Assembly: GCA_036273175.1 (NCBI GenBank)
Contig: DASUIE010000311.1
Location: forward strand, 1-16,591
DNA length: 16,591 bases
Source of the DNA: DATARH01 sp036273175
Lineage (GTDB): Bacteria; Pseudomonadota; Alphaproteobacteria; ATCC43930; CGMCC-115725
Direction of reading: 5' to 3'
This document shows, in pieces, positions 1-7,175 of this stretch; the first letter of the stretch is position 1, and the number at the start of each line of letters is the position of its first letter. A program made the translations under genes and the position numbers. Under the pieces are notes generated by a model. It was not told where the DNA came from and searched no databases. It worked only from the letters and a program-made list of their open reading frames with translations.

Positions 1-2
1 GC

Positions 3-815
3 TTCAGCAACGTGCGGCTGCTGCTGCTGTCGGGGATCGGCACCCCCTACGATCCGCGCACCGGCAAAGGCGTCGTCGGCCGCAATTACGCCTACCAGCA
101 GGGCGGCTCGGTGCAGGTGCTCTTCGACGATCGCGAGTTCAACCCGTTTATCGGCGGCGGCCAGGTCAACACGTCGATCGACGAATTCAACGGCGACCTG
201 ATCGACCGCGGCCCGCTCGGCTTTATCGGCGGCGCCTATATGAACACCGCGACGAGCGGCGCCACGCCGATCAAGGGCAAGCGGGTGCCGCCCGGCACGC
301 CGCGCTGGGGCGGCGAATGGAAGAAAGCCGTAGCCCATTACTACCGCCGGAACATGGCGGTCACCATTCACGCATCCTGCCTCAGCTATCGGCACAACTA
401 CCTCGACCTGGATCCGACCTACAAAGACGCTTACGGCCTGCCGCTGCTGCGCATGACGTTCGACTGGAACGACAACGACCTGCGCATGATGAAGTATATG
501 AACGAGCGCTGCGTCGAGATCGGCCGGGCGCTCAACGGTTCGCGCTTGGGCGGCACGAACAAGGGCATTCACTTCGCCATCACCGGGTACCAGAGCACGC
601 ACAATGTCGGGGGCGCGGTGATGGGCAGCGATCCGTCGACCAGCGTGGTCAACAAATACCTGCAGTCGTGGGACGTTTCGAACCTGTTCGTGGTCGGTGG
701 AAGCGCTTTCCCGCAAAACCCCGCGAACGGCCCGACCGAGACGATCGGCATGCTGGCGTGCTGGGCGGCGGATGCGGTCAAGGACTACGTTCGCAAACCG
801 GGCTCCCTGGTCTGA
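3..815 (+). CDS. GMC family oxidoreductase, C-terminal part (gluconate 2-dehydrogenase-like flavoprotein)
   Basis: The gene enters from the left edge, so only its last 270 or so residues are present; the frame is open from base 3 and a GTG at position 12 is an internal valine, not a start. The first visible residues (SNVRLLLLSGIG) match the second GMC signature, so the FAD-binding N-terminus lies outside the window. The C-terminal GMC_oxred_C region carries the two expected active-site positions: a His in YQSTHNVGGAVMG and an Asn in NPANGPTETIG. The spacing and wording of this region resemble membrane gluconate/2-ketogluconate dehydrogenase large subunits more than choline dehydrogenase. Such enzymes oxidise an alcohol or sugar acid and usually pass electrons to a cytochrome c subunit; no such subunit is in the window. 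It converges with the amidohydrolase gene, with 9 bp between stops. The family is secure; the substrate is unknown. Confidence 0.9.
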   Translation, partial: FSNVRLLLLSGIGTPYDPRTGKGVVGRNYAYQQGGSVQVLFDDREFNPFIGGGQVNTSIDEFNGDLIDRGPLGFIGGAYMNTATSGATPIKGKRVPPGTPRWGGEWKKAVAHYYRRNMAVTIHASCLSYRHNYLDLDPTYKDAYGLPLLRMTFDWNDNDLRMMKYMNERCVEIGRALNGSRLGGTNKGIHFAITGYQSTHNVGGAVMGSDPSTSVVNKYLQSWDVSNLFVVGGSAFPQNPANGPTETIGMLACWAADAVKDYVRKPGSLV

Positions 816-824
816 CAACCGGCG

Positions 825-1652
825 CTACCACTTGTAGACTTTCTGCAAGGTTCCGCCCATCAGCGCCGCCTTGTCGGTCTCGGACAGGCGCTTGGCGTCG
901 CGGAACGGCGCGACGCCCTGCTCATAGGTCAGCATGCGGATCGTCCGGGTCCAGTCGGTGCCCCACATGCAGCGATCCAGCCCGAACGCATCGATGACCC
1001 GCAGTACCGGCTCCCAGATATCGTCGTAAGGGAACGGCTGGTGCGACATCGTGCAGGCGCCGCTGACCTTCACCCGCACATTCTCGTACTGAGCCAAATC
1101 GAGCAGCTTGGGGAGGTCGGCCCAGACATCGGCGGGGACCGGCGGGCGGGCGGGCTGCAGCAGGCCGAGATGGTCGATGACGATGACCGTGTCGGGGTGC
1201 TGCCGGATGTGCGGCAGTCCTTTGTCGAGGATGCCCCAGCACAGCAGATTGACCGGCAACCCAAGCTTGCCGGCGGCCGCGAAAGCGCGGTTCAAACCGG
1301 GATGATCGGCGTCCATCGGCAGGCCGTCGCGCATGCGGATGCGAATGCCCCGCGCGCCCGGCGTCGCCGCCCATCTCGTCACAACATCGTCGATCGCCGG
1401 ATCGGTCGCGTCGACCGGCGTCACGACCCGAAACTTATCGGGATACTTGTTGTAGACCTCGAGCGCGTAGCTCGGATCGTATTCATAGGCGCTGAACGAC
1501 GAGACCGTGATCGCGCCGTCGACCCCGACCCGGTTCATCGCCGCGACCATCTCGTCGCCGGTGGCGGAGTCGAGCCCGTGCGAGGGGCTGGCCCATGGCC
1601 GGCCGGGATGATTTCGATCGAAGGGATGAACCTGAACGTCGATGACCGGCAT
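825..1652 (-). CDS. Amidohydrolase family protein (Amidohydro_2, TIM barrel), 275 aa
   Basis: This is a metal-dependent TIM-barrel hydrolase or decarboxylase of the Amidohydro_2 (ACMSD-like) family. The N-terminal metal site is DVQVHP (D5, Q7, H9), so the first His of the usual HxH motif is Gln. Later conserved points are the IDHLG strand (H161) and MWGTDW with the catalytic-type Asp at 233. Length fits the shorter, about 280-residue branch that includes 2-pyrone-4,6-dicarboxylate hydrolase-like lactonases; that likeness is an inference and not a function call. The ATG start has a strong AGGAGG five bases upstream. It follows the TauD-type dioxygenase gene by 36 bp on the same strand, so the two are probably co-transcribed. 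It is from a clearly different branch than the amidohydrolase at 3447-4574, so the two are not a recent duplication. Confidence 0.88.
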   Translation of the reverse strand: MPVIDVQVHPFDRNHPGRPWASPSHGLDSATGDEMVAAMNRVGVDGAITVSSFSAYEYDPSYALEVYNKYPDKFRVVTPVDATDPAIDDVVTRWAATPGARGIRIRMRDGLPMDADHPGLNRAFAAAGKLGLPVNLLCWGILDKGLPHIRQHPDTVIVIDHLGLLQPARPPVPADVWADLPKLLDLAQYENVRVKVSGACTMSHQPFPYDDIWEPVLRVIDAFGLDRCMWGTDWTRTIRMLTYEQGVAPFRDAKRLSETDKAALMGGTLQKVYKW

Positions 1653-1688
1653 GGCCGCCTCCTGAGTGAGCCTGCGGAAGAAAAGTCG

Positions 1689-2534
1689 TCACAGCGGGAT
1701 GGCGCCGCCCATCGTGGTCCGGTGCATCAGCCGCCGCTGCGGCAGGTCGTAATCCTGTATCGCCCGGTGCTGGACCGTGCAATTGTCCCACAAGAGGAGG
1801 TCCCCCGGGCGCCACTGGTGGCGGTAGACGAAGGCGGGCTTGACGATGTGGTCGGCGAGGGCGGCGACGAGCGCCTCGGCCTCGCCCTGGTCGAGCCCTA
1901 CGATCCCGGTGCAGTCGTCGCGCATCACGTAAAGGCATTTGCGCCCGGTATGCGGGTGGGTGCGCACGATCGGGTGCGAGACCGGCGGATAGCGGTCGGT
2001 CTCGGCGCGGGTCGGCGGAAAGGCGCGCTTGCGGCCGGCGAAATCGAACACCGCGCGGCGCCCGTCGATGCGCTGCTGCACGGTCTCGGGGAGCGCCTCC
2101 CAGGCCGCGGCGGCCGAGGCGAATTCGGTGTCGCCGAGCGGCAGTCCGTGCAGAGCGGGGATTTCGAGCGCGTAGAGCATCGTCCCGCGCGGCGGCCTCG
2201 CGGCATAGCACATGTCGCTGTGCCAATTCTCGCCGGCGCGGCGCACGCCGATGGGCGCGCCGTTCTCGATCGCGTTGGAGACGACGACGATCTCGGGGCT
2301 GCCGGTGACGCTCCAGCGCTCGCCGAAAATGTTGAACTCGATCTCGCCGAACCGGCGGGTGAAGGCGACCTGCTGCGGCGGGGTGAGCTTGACGCCGCGG
2401 AAGAAGATCACGCCGTGCTCGTCATAGGCGCGCTCGATCTCGGCGAAGGTGGCGTCGTCGATCGGTCCGGCCGGATCGACGCCGCGGATTTCGGCGCCGA
2501 GCGCGGCGCCGGTCGGGATGACCTGGAGTGACAT
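1689..2534 (-). CDS. TauD/TfdA family Fe(II)/2-oxoglutarate-dependent dioxygenase, 281 aa
   Basis: A TauD-type dioxygenase couples oxidative decarboxylation of 2-oxoglutarate to hydroxylation of a substrate, often a sulfonate, an aryloxy-acid or another carboxylic acid. The facial triad is complete: H105 and D107 in WHSDMCY, and H256 in VQHRA. The 2-oxoglutarate-binding arginines follow in QRRLMHRTT (267-272). The length of 281 residues is normal for TauD/TfdA. The ATG start is preceded by GGAGG about 12 bases away, longer than ideal, but no better start is visible. The gene is the first of a minus-strand pair with the amidohydrolase and is divergent from the HpaI-type aldolase gene. No ssu or tau transporter genes are present, so a taurine role is not supported by context. 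Confidence 0.93.
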   Translation of the reverse strand: MSLQVIPTGAALGAEIRGVDPAGPIDDATFAEIERAYDEHGVIFFRGVKLTPPQQVAFTRRFGEIEFNIFGERWSVTGSPEIVVVSNAIENGAPIGVRRAGENWHSDMCYAARPPRGTMLYALEIPALHGLPLGDTEFASAAAAWEALPETVQQRIDGRRAVFDFAGRKRAFPPTRAETDRYPPVSHPIVRTHPHTGRKCLYVMRDDCTGIVGLDQGEAEALVAALADHIVKPAFVYRHQWRPGDLLLWDNCTVQHRAIQDYDLPQRRLMHRTTMGGAIPL

Positions 2535-2605
2535 CGCGGATATTGCCCTCCGTGCGGCGGCATGCGACAGAACATCGGGACAAACGATAACCGAAAGGAC
2601 ATGCC
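2535..2605. promoter_or_regulatory. Divergent control region between the dioxygenase and aldolase genes
   Basis: These 71 bp separate two head-to-head operons of the catabolic cluster and must hold both promoters or be read through. A purine-rich AAAGGA at 2594-2599 serves the aldolase start at 2606, and the complement of the CCCTCC at 2551-2556 serves the dioxygenase. I see no convincing sigma-70 hexamer pair and no strong palindrome, so no regulator family can be proposed. Confidence 0.5.
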
Positions 2606-3385
2606 ATGGCCGACAACAAGCTGAAGGAACGGTGGCAGGCCGGCAAGGCGGCGGTCAACGGCTGGCTGGCGATCCCGTCCGGCTTCTCGGCCGAGGTCAT
2701 GGCCCAGTGCGGCTGGGATAGCGTCACCGTCGATATGCAGCACGGCGTCCAGGACTACCAGACGATGGTGCAGTGCTTCCAGGCGATGGACCGGCTGCCG
2801 GTGACCAAGCTGGTGCGGGTGCCGTGGAACGAGCCCGGCATCGTCGGCAAGGTTCTCGACGCCGGGGCTTATGGCGTCATCTGCCCGATGATCAACACGC
2901 CCGAGGAGGCGCGGGCGCTCGTTCAGTATGCGCTCTACCCGCCGAAGGGCACGCGCAGCAACGGCCCCATCCGCGCCGCCGCCTACGGCGTCGCCGGCGG
3001 CTATCAGAAGACCGCGAATGACGAGGTCCTCGTGATCCCGATGATCGAGACGCGCCAGGCGGTCGAGAGCATCGACGCGATCCTCGACGTGCCGGGCATC
3101 AACGCCATCTATGTCGGCCCGAGCGACCTCGCCTTCTCGATGGGCAAGACGCCGGCGCTCGATACCGAAGATTCCGAGCAGCTCGGAATGTACGAGGTGC
3201 TGATCGCGGCCTGCCGCAAGCGCGGCATCTTCCCCGGCATCCATTGCGGGGCGCCCGCCTATGCCGCGCGGATGATCCGCATGGGCTTCCGACTAACGAC
3301 GATCGCCAACGACAGCGGCCTGATGGCCAAGGCCGCGCGCGAGGCGGTCGCGGGGGTGTGGGCGGAGGTCGGCGAGTTCCGCTAG
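2606..3385 (+). CDS. HpcH/HpaI aldolase family protein (class II pyruvate aldolase), 259 aa
   Basis: This family cleaves 4-hydroxy-2-oxo acids to pyruvate (or a related 2-oxo acid) and an aldehyde, using a divalent metal; 4-hydroxy-2-oxoheptanedioate aldolase is the type member. The expected residues are in place: H46 in DMQHG as the catalytic base, R71 in LVRVPW, E148 in IPMIETR and D174 in GPSDLAFSMG as metal ligands. The end of the barrel is normal and the length fits. Of two nearby ATGs (2601 and 2606), the one at 2606 is in frame, with AGGA about six bases upstream. It leads the plus-strand set of aldolase, amidohydrolase and GMC oxidoreductase. Whether it cleaves HHED, a 2-keto-3-deoxy sugar acid or a carboxy-hydroxy-oxoadipate cannot be told. 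Confidence 0.93.
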   Translation: MADNKLKERWQAGKAAVNGWLAIPSGFSAEVMAQCGWDSVTVDMQHGVQDYQTMVQCFQAMDRLPVTKLVRVPWNEPGIVGKVLDAGAYGVICPMINTPEEARALVQYALYPPKGTRSNGPIRAAAYGVAGGYQKTANDEVLVIPMIETRQAVESIDAILDVPGINAIYVGPSDLAFSMGKTPALDTEDSEQLGMYEVLIAACRKRGIFPGIHCGAPAYAARMIRMGFRLTTIANDSGLMAKAAREAVAGVWAEVGEFR

Positions 3386-3411
3386 CCCGGCCGGGTGCGG
3401 CTGCGCTAGCG

Positions 3412-3438
3412 TATCGGAGGCCCGATAGCCTCCGGAGG
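3412..3438 (+). promoter_or_regulatory. Overlapping inverted repeats abutting the ribosome binding site of the amidohydrolase gene
   Basis: Between the aldolase stop and the amidohydrolase start lie two competing inverted repeats. TATCGG (3412-3417) can pair with CCGATA (3422-3427). CGGAGGC (3415-3421) can pair with GCCTCCG (3428-3434), a 7-bp stem with a 6-base loop. The second stem ends on the first base of the true Shine-Dalgarno GGAGG (3434-3438), which is followed by the ATG at 3447. The repeats are directly visible; a role in setting translation of the downstream gene is inferred. There is no U-tract, so it is not a standard terminator. Confidence 0.55.
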
Positions 3439-3446
3439 AAACGCCG

Positions 3447-4574
3447 ATGACGCGCGCTTACGACACAGTCGACGCCGACGGCCACATCCTTGAGCCGCTC
3501 GATCTTTGGGACAGCTACATCGATCCCGAGTTTCGCGACCGCCGGCCGCGTTTCGTGATCGACGAAAACGGCAAGGAGCGGCTCAGCGTCGAAGGCAAGT
3601 TGCTGGGCAACCCGCGGGGCATCGGCAGCCTCGGCGCCGTCGGCGTGCGCCAGGGTGACGTCAGGCTCGACAGCCTCAAATATGCCGAGGGGAAAAAGGG
3701 CGGGTTCGATCCGCACGCGCGGATCGTCGACATGGACGCGGACGGCATCGACGCCGCGTTCCTGTACCCCAGCCTCGGCCTCTTCACCGGCGCGGTCGAG
3801 GACCCGCCGCTCGCCGCCGCGATGTGCCGCGCCTATAACCGCTGGCTCGCCGATTATTGCAAGCCGTACCCCGAGCGGCTGTTCGGCGTCGCGATGCTGC
3901 CGATGCAGTCGGTCGATCTCGCCATCGCCGAGGTGCGCTATGCCCGGGAGAAGCTCGGCATGCGCGGCGGGTTCCTGCGGCCCAACCCCTATCACGGCAA
4001 GAAGATGGTCAGCGATCCGATCTATGAGCCGTTTTGGAAGACCGCCGAGGAGCTCGATTTCTCGATCGGCTTCCACGAGGGCTCGACCAATGCGATGCCG
4101 ACCGTGGGGGTCGACCGGTTCGAAGGCGACCGGGCGGCGCGCCACATGATCTCGCACACGATGGAGATGATGCTGGTGGCGATGAGCGTGATCTGGGGCG
4201 GCGTCGTCGACCGTCACCCGCGGCTGCGTGTCGCGTTTCTGGAATCGGGCGGTGGATGGATCGCGCCGTGGCTCGACCGCATGGACCGTCACTTCGACGA
4301 CCAAGGATTTAACGACACCGCGCCGAGCATGCGGCCGAGCGAGCTGTTCAAGCGCAACTGCTGGATCTCGTTCGAGCCGGTCGAGAACAGCATCGCCGTG
4401 CTCGCCGATTATATCGGCGCGCACAAAATCATGTGGGCGACCGACTACCCGCACCAGGACGGTTTTTTCCCCGGTGCGCCGCAGATGATGCGCGACCGGC
4501 TCGGGCCTCTCTCCGTCGCGGCGAAGCATCAGGTGATGGCTGGCGGCGCGCTGGGCTTCTACGGCCTCAACTGA
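3447..4574 (+). CDS. Amidohydrolase family protein (Amidohydro_2), 375 aa
   Basis: A second, longer member of the Amidohydro_2 family. The N-terminal metal motif is DADGHILEP (D9, D11, H13), the variant common in the 350-400-residue branch, rather than a canonical HxH. Further conserved positions are H210 in GFHEGSTN and D333 in MWATDYPHQDG, the end-of-barrel motif of ACMSD-like enzymes. Members with known activity are hydrolases or non-oxidative decarboxylases acting on carboxylated or lactone intermediates; this one cannot be assigned. The start has GGAGG followed by eight bases. It sits 61 bp after the aldolase and only 4 bp before the GMC oxidoreductase, so the three are very likely one operon. 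Confidence 0.9.
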   Translation: MTRAYDTVDADGHILEPLDLWDSYIDPEFRDRRPRFVIDENGKERLSVEGKLLGNPRGIGSLGAVGVRQGDVRLDSLKYAEGKKGGFDPHARIVDMDADGIDAAFLYPSLGLFTGAVEDPPLAAAMCRAYNRWLADYCKPYPERLFGVAMLPMQSVDLAIAEVRYAREKLGMRGGFLRPNPYHGKKMVSDPIYEPFWKTAEELDFSIGFHEGSTNAMPTVGVDRFEGDRAARHMISHTMEMMLVAMSVIWGGVVDRHPRLRVAFLESGGGWIAPWLDRMDRHFDDQGFNDTAPSMRPSELFKRNCWISFEPVENSIAVLADYIGAHKIMWATDYPHQDGFFPGAPQMMRDRLGPLSVAAKHQVMAGGALGFYGLN

Positions 4575-4578
4575 CGCC

Positions 4579-6180
4579 ATGGACACCTACGACTACATCG
4601 TCATCGGCGCCGGATCGGCAGGGGCGGCGGTCGCGCACCGGCTTTCGGCCGACCCGCGCAACAAGGTGCTGCTGCTAGAGGCGGGGCCGCCGGGGCACCC
4701 GTGGTCGTTCATCCCGGTCGGGTCGGCGCGGCTGATCACCAACCCGGCGGCGAACTGGCTCTATTCCGCCGAGCCGGAGGCCAACACCAACGGCCGCCGG
4801 GTTCCGGTGCCGCGCGGCAAGATGCTGGGCGGGTCGAGCTCCTTGAACGGGATGGCCTTCGTGCGCGGCCAGGCGCAGGACTTCGACACCTGGGCGCAGA
4901 TGGGAAACCAAGGCTGGAGCTATGAGGAGGTGCTGCCCTTCTTCAAGCGCATGGAAAGCTACGAAGGCGGCGGCGATGACCGGTTCCGCGGGCGCGACGG
5001 GCCGCTCCGCGTCACCGATCCGCCGCCCGCGGACCCGATCTTCCAGGCGCTGATCAAGGCGGCGGGCGAGGTCGGCATCCGCCACAACCCCGACTACAAC
5101 GGCGCCAAGCAAGACGGCATCGTGATGAGCCAGGCGACGATCGCCAAGGGCCGCCGCGTCAGCACCGCGCGCGCCTATCTCGATCCCGTTCGCGGTCGCC
5201 AAAACTTGCATATCGAGACCGACGCATTGAGCGAAGGGGTCGTGCTCGACGGCGCGCGCTGCACGGGCGTCAGATATTCGGTCGGGCGCGAGAAGCGCGA
5301 GGCGGCCTGTTCGCGCGAGGTCGTAATCTGCGCCGGCACGATCAACTCGCCGCAACAATTGGAGCTGTCGGGCATCGGCGATCCGGAGAGGCTCAAAAAG
5401 CTCGGCATCGAGGTGCGGTGCGCCTTGCCGGGGGTGGGGGAAAACTTGCGCGACCATTATGCGCCGCGCACCCGCTGGTCGGTCGGCAGCTGGGGCTACA
5501 CGATGAACGACCGAGCCCGCGGGCTCGGCATGGTCCATCAGGCGATGCGCTATGCGCTCTTCCGCAAGGGCTTTCTCGCCTCGGTCGGGGCGCCGATGCG
5601 GGCCTTTGTCTTTTCGCGCGAGGGGCTGGAGGCGCCCGACCTCCTGCTCGGCTGGGTCCCGATGCTGACCGAGCCCGGGCCGACCGGCCCCCGCATCTCG
5701 AAGAAATCCGGCTTTACCTGCTATGCCCACCCGATGCGGCCGGAGAGCAAGGGCCACATCCACATCACCTCAGCCGATCCGGGCCGGCCTCCCGCGATCA
5801 ACTTTAACTTCCTGTCGGCGCCGGTCGATGCCGAGCTGACCGTGCGCGCGATCCGTATCGCCCGCTCGATCATGACCGCGCCGGCGATGGCGCCGCTGGA
5901 AGTCGGCGAAATCGCGCCCGGCGCCGAGCGCCAGACCGACGACGAAATCATCGACTGGGTCAAGAGCGCGGCCGAGACGACCTACCACCCGGTCGGCACC
6001 TGCAAGATGGGCACCGACGCGATGGCGGTCGTCGACCCTCAGCTTCGCGTTCGCGGCATCGAGGGGCTGCGCGTCGCCGACGCCTCAATCATGCCGACCC
6101 TGACCTCGGGCAACACCAACGCGCCATCGATCATGATCGGCGAAAAGGCGGCGGATCTGGTGCTGCGCGCCGCCGCCTGA
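4579..6180 (+). CDS. GMC family oxidoreductase (choline dehydrogenase/BetA-like), 533 aa
   Basis: An FAD-dependent alcohol oxidoreductase with all family landmarks. The Rossmann GAGSAG (10-15) is followed by the ribose-binding E34 in LLLEAG. The first GMC signature is at about 80-97 (GKMLGGSSSLNGM) and the second at 253-267 (GTINSPQQLELSGIG). The active-site pair is H470 in YHPVGTCKMG and N514 in GNTNAPS. Length is typical for BetA-like dehydrogenases, but many relatives oxidise other primary alcohols, so choline is not implied. There is no signal peptide; it should be cytoplasmic or membrane-associated. It starts 4 bp after the amidohydrolase stop, indicating translational coupling. It is not a close copy of the truncated GMC protein at the left edge, which belongs to another branch. 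Confidence 0.95.
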   Translation: MDTYDYIVIGAGSAGAAVAHRLSADPRNKVLLLEAGPPGHPWSFIPVGSARLITNPAANWLYSAEPEANTNGRRVPVPRGKMLGGSSSLNGMAFVRGQAQDFDTWAQMGNQGWSYEEVLPFFKRMESYEGGGDDRFRGRDGPLRVTDPPPADPIFQALIKAAGEVGIRHNPDYNGAKQDGIVMSQATIAKGRRVSTARAYLDPVRGRQNLHIETDALSEGVVLDGARCTGVRYSVGREKREAACSREVVICAGTINSPQQLELSGIGDPERLKKLGIEVRCALPGVGENLRDHYAPRTRWSVGSWGYTMNDRARGLGMVHQAMRYALFRKGFLASVGAPMRAFVFSREGLEAPDLLLGWVPMLTEPGPTGPRISKKSGFTCYAHPMRPESKGHIHITSADPGRPPAINFNFLSAPVDAELTVRAIRIARSIMTAPAMAPLEVGEIAPGAERQTDDEIIDWVKSAAETTYHPVGTCKMGTDAMAVVDPQLRVRGIEGLRVADASIMPTLTSGNTNAPSIMIGEKAADLVLRAAA

Positions 6181-6198
6181 CCGCCGCCCGCCGCTACG

Positions 6199-6756
6199 CT
6201 AGCGGGCCATGCCCTCGGCGCCCGACGGGACGTCGTAGAAGGCGAGGGTCATCGACACGCTGCTGTAAAACCCCATCAGGCAGATGGCGTCGGTGATGCC
6301 TTCGTGGCCGAGCGCCTTGACCGCGCGGTCGAAAAGCCCCTTGGAGACCCAGCGCGACTCGGTGAGGCATTTCGCCATCTCATAAATCACCTGCTCGCGC
6401 TCGTCGTCGAACGAGGTCGGCAGCCCCGACAGCAGCGCCTCGACCTTTTCGGCGGGCAACCCCGCCGCCTTGCCGGCGCGCTCATGCGCGTTGGTCGGAT
6501 AGGCGGAGTGGAACTTGCTGTTGACGATCACGACGGCGATCTCGCGTTCCCGCTCGCTAAGGGAGTAGCCGGTGCGGAAATAGGCGCCAAGCGGGCCCAT
6601 CACCTTTACCAGCTTGGGGTTGTGGACATAGATTTTGTTTGGGCCGGGGAGGCGCCCGCGCGTCTCCATCAGCGACTTGTAGCCTTCCTGCTGCTCCGGG
6701 GTCATCTGGTCGTAGGGAATCTCGGCATAGCGGCCAAAGGTCGGGGTCTCGGGCAT
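6199..6756 (-). CDS. Carboxymuconolactone decarboxylase family protein, 185 aa
   Basis: The core REIAVVIVNSKFHSAYPTNAHERAGKAAGL is the CMD helix pair of the AhpD-like fold, with the His of NAHE at the usual place. The CxxC that marks peroxidase-active AhpD proteins is absent, so this belongs with the CMD-like group whose members decarboxylate lactones or have unknown roles. The open frame extends upstream, but the start at 6756 is chosen because MPETPTFGRYAEIPYD is a family-like N-terminus and AGGAGGAG lies just before it. It converges with the GMC oxidoreductase (18 bp between stops), and is divergent from bfd across 150 bp. It probably belongs functionally with the catabolic genes on its left, not with the iron genes on its right. 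Confidence 0.87.
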   Translation of the reverse strand: MPETPTFGRYAEIPYDQMTPEQQEGYKSLMETRGRLPGPNKIYVHNPKLVKVMGPLGAYFRTGYSLSEREREIAVVIVNSKFHSAYPTNAHERAGKAAGLPAEKVEALLSGLPTSFDDEREQVIYEMAKCLTESRWVSKGLFDRAVKALGHEGITDAICLMGFYSSVSMTLAFYDVPSGAEGMAR

Positions 6757-6849
6757 GGCGGCGTCTCCTCCTGGGGTTGCGCGTCTTGGTTCCGCGGCAG
6801 CATAGCGAGCGGCCGAGCCCAGTGCATAGCGGGGATGCGTGCGACTGAT

Positions 6850-6868
6850 GTTGCGAGGCATTCGCAAC
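6850..6868. promoter_or_regulatory. Fur-like 19-bp palindrome upstream of bfd
   Basis: GTTGCGA (6850-6856) and TCGCAAC (6862-6868) are perfect 7-base inverted arms around a 5-base centre. Read as 7-1-7, TGCGAGG-C-ATTCGCA differs at two positions from the TGCGAAT-N-ATTCGCA form seen in many proteobacterial Fur boxes. A possible -35 (TTGCGA, 6851-6856) lies inside it, with a weak -10 (TACATA, 6874-6879) 17 bp on. Occupancy would therefore block the bfd promoter. The palindrome is seen directly; binding by Fur rather than another iron regulator is inferred. Confidence 0.6.
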
Positions 6869-6906
6869 GCTGCTACATAGTTCGCACACACCCCCGAGGC
6901 ACGCGC

Positions 6907-7104
6907 ATGTATGTTTGTCTGTGCAACGCCATTACCGACCGCGACGTGCGCCGCCACAGCGTCGAGGAGGGGTGTTCGGTATCGATGGTCTACCGCGCGC
7001 TCGGCTGCGAGCCGCGATGCGGCAAGTGCGTGCCGTTCGTTCGCCAGATGCTTCGCCAATCCGAGGCGAATGTCGCCGTCCAGCAAGCGGGCGGCGACGA
7101 CTGA
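6907..7104 (+). CDS. bfd: Bacterioferritin-associated ferredoxin
   Basis: A 65-residue [2Fe-2S] protein that delivers electrons to bacterioferritin so that stored ferric iron is reduced and released. The four cluster cysteines have the Bfd pattern CxC-x31-CxxC: C4 and C6, then C38 and C41. An additional Cys at 34 (LGCEPRCGKC) is also common in the family. The start is the ATG at 6907; the reading frame is open far upstream but only this ATG gives the Bfd N-terminus MYVCLCNAIT. It is followed after 71 bp by the bacterioferritin gene on the same strand, the classic pairing. The palindrome 39 bp upstream suggests iron-responsive control. Confidence 0.95.
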   Translation: MYVCLCNAITDRDVRRHSVEEGCSVSMVYRALGCEPRCGKCVPFVRQMLRQSEANVAVQQAGGDD

Positions 7105-7175
7105 TTGCAATCGAGGCTTCCGCCAGGCGTTCGGTCGGGTAAGCTCTTTCCCCAAAAGGCGCTCGGAGGCCGACC

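Noticed and set aside
1041..2531. Long plus-strand open frame of 496 codons
   Set aside because: It lies antisense to the amidohydrolase and dioxygenase genes, whose motifs and ribosome sites are clear; its product is a low-complexity Arg/Gly/Asp-rich string typical of GC-rich antisense frames.
3099..4586. Minus-strand open frame of 495 codons
   Set aside because: It is antisense to the aldolase and amidohydrolase genes and has no family-like motif; it is a GC-skew artefact.
6800..6831. Direct repeat of GCATAGCG (6800 and 6824) upstream of the CMD-like gene
   Set aside because: Eight bases repeated once in a GC-rich spacer; no symmetry and no clear promoter relation.
6757..7155. N-terminal extension of the CMD-like protein across bfd
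   Set aside because: The extension is antisense to bfd and the strong ribosome site at the 6756 start settles the true start.
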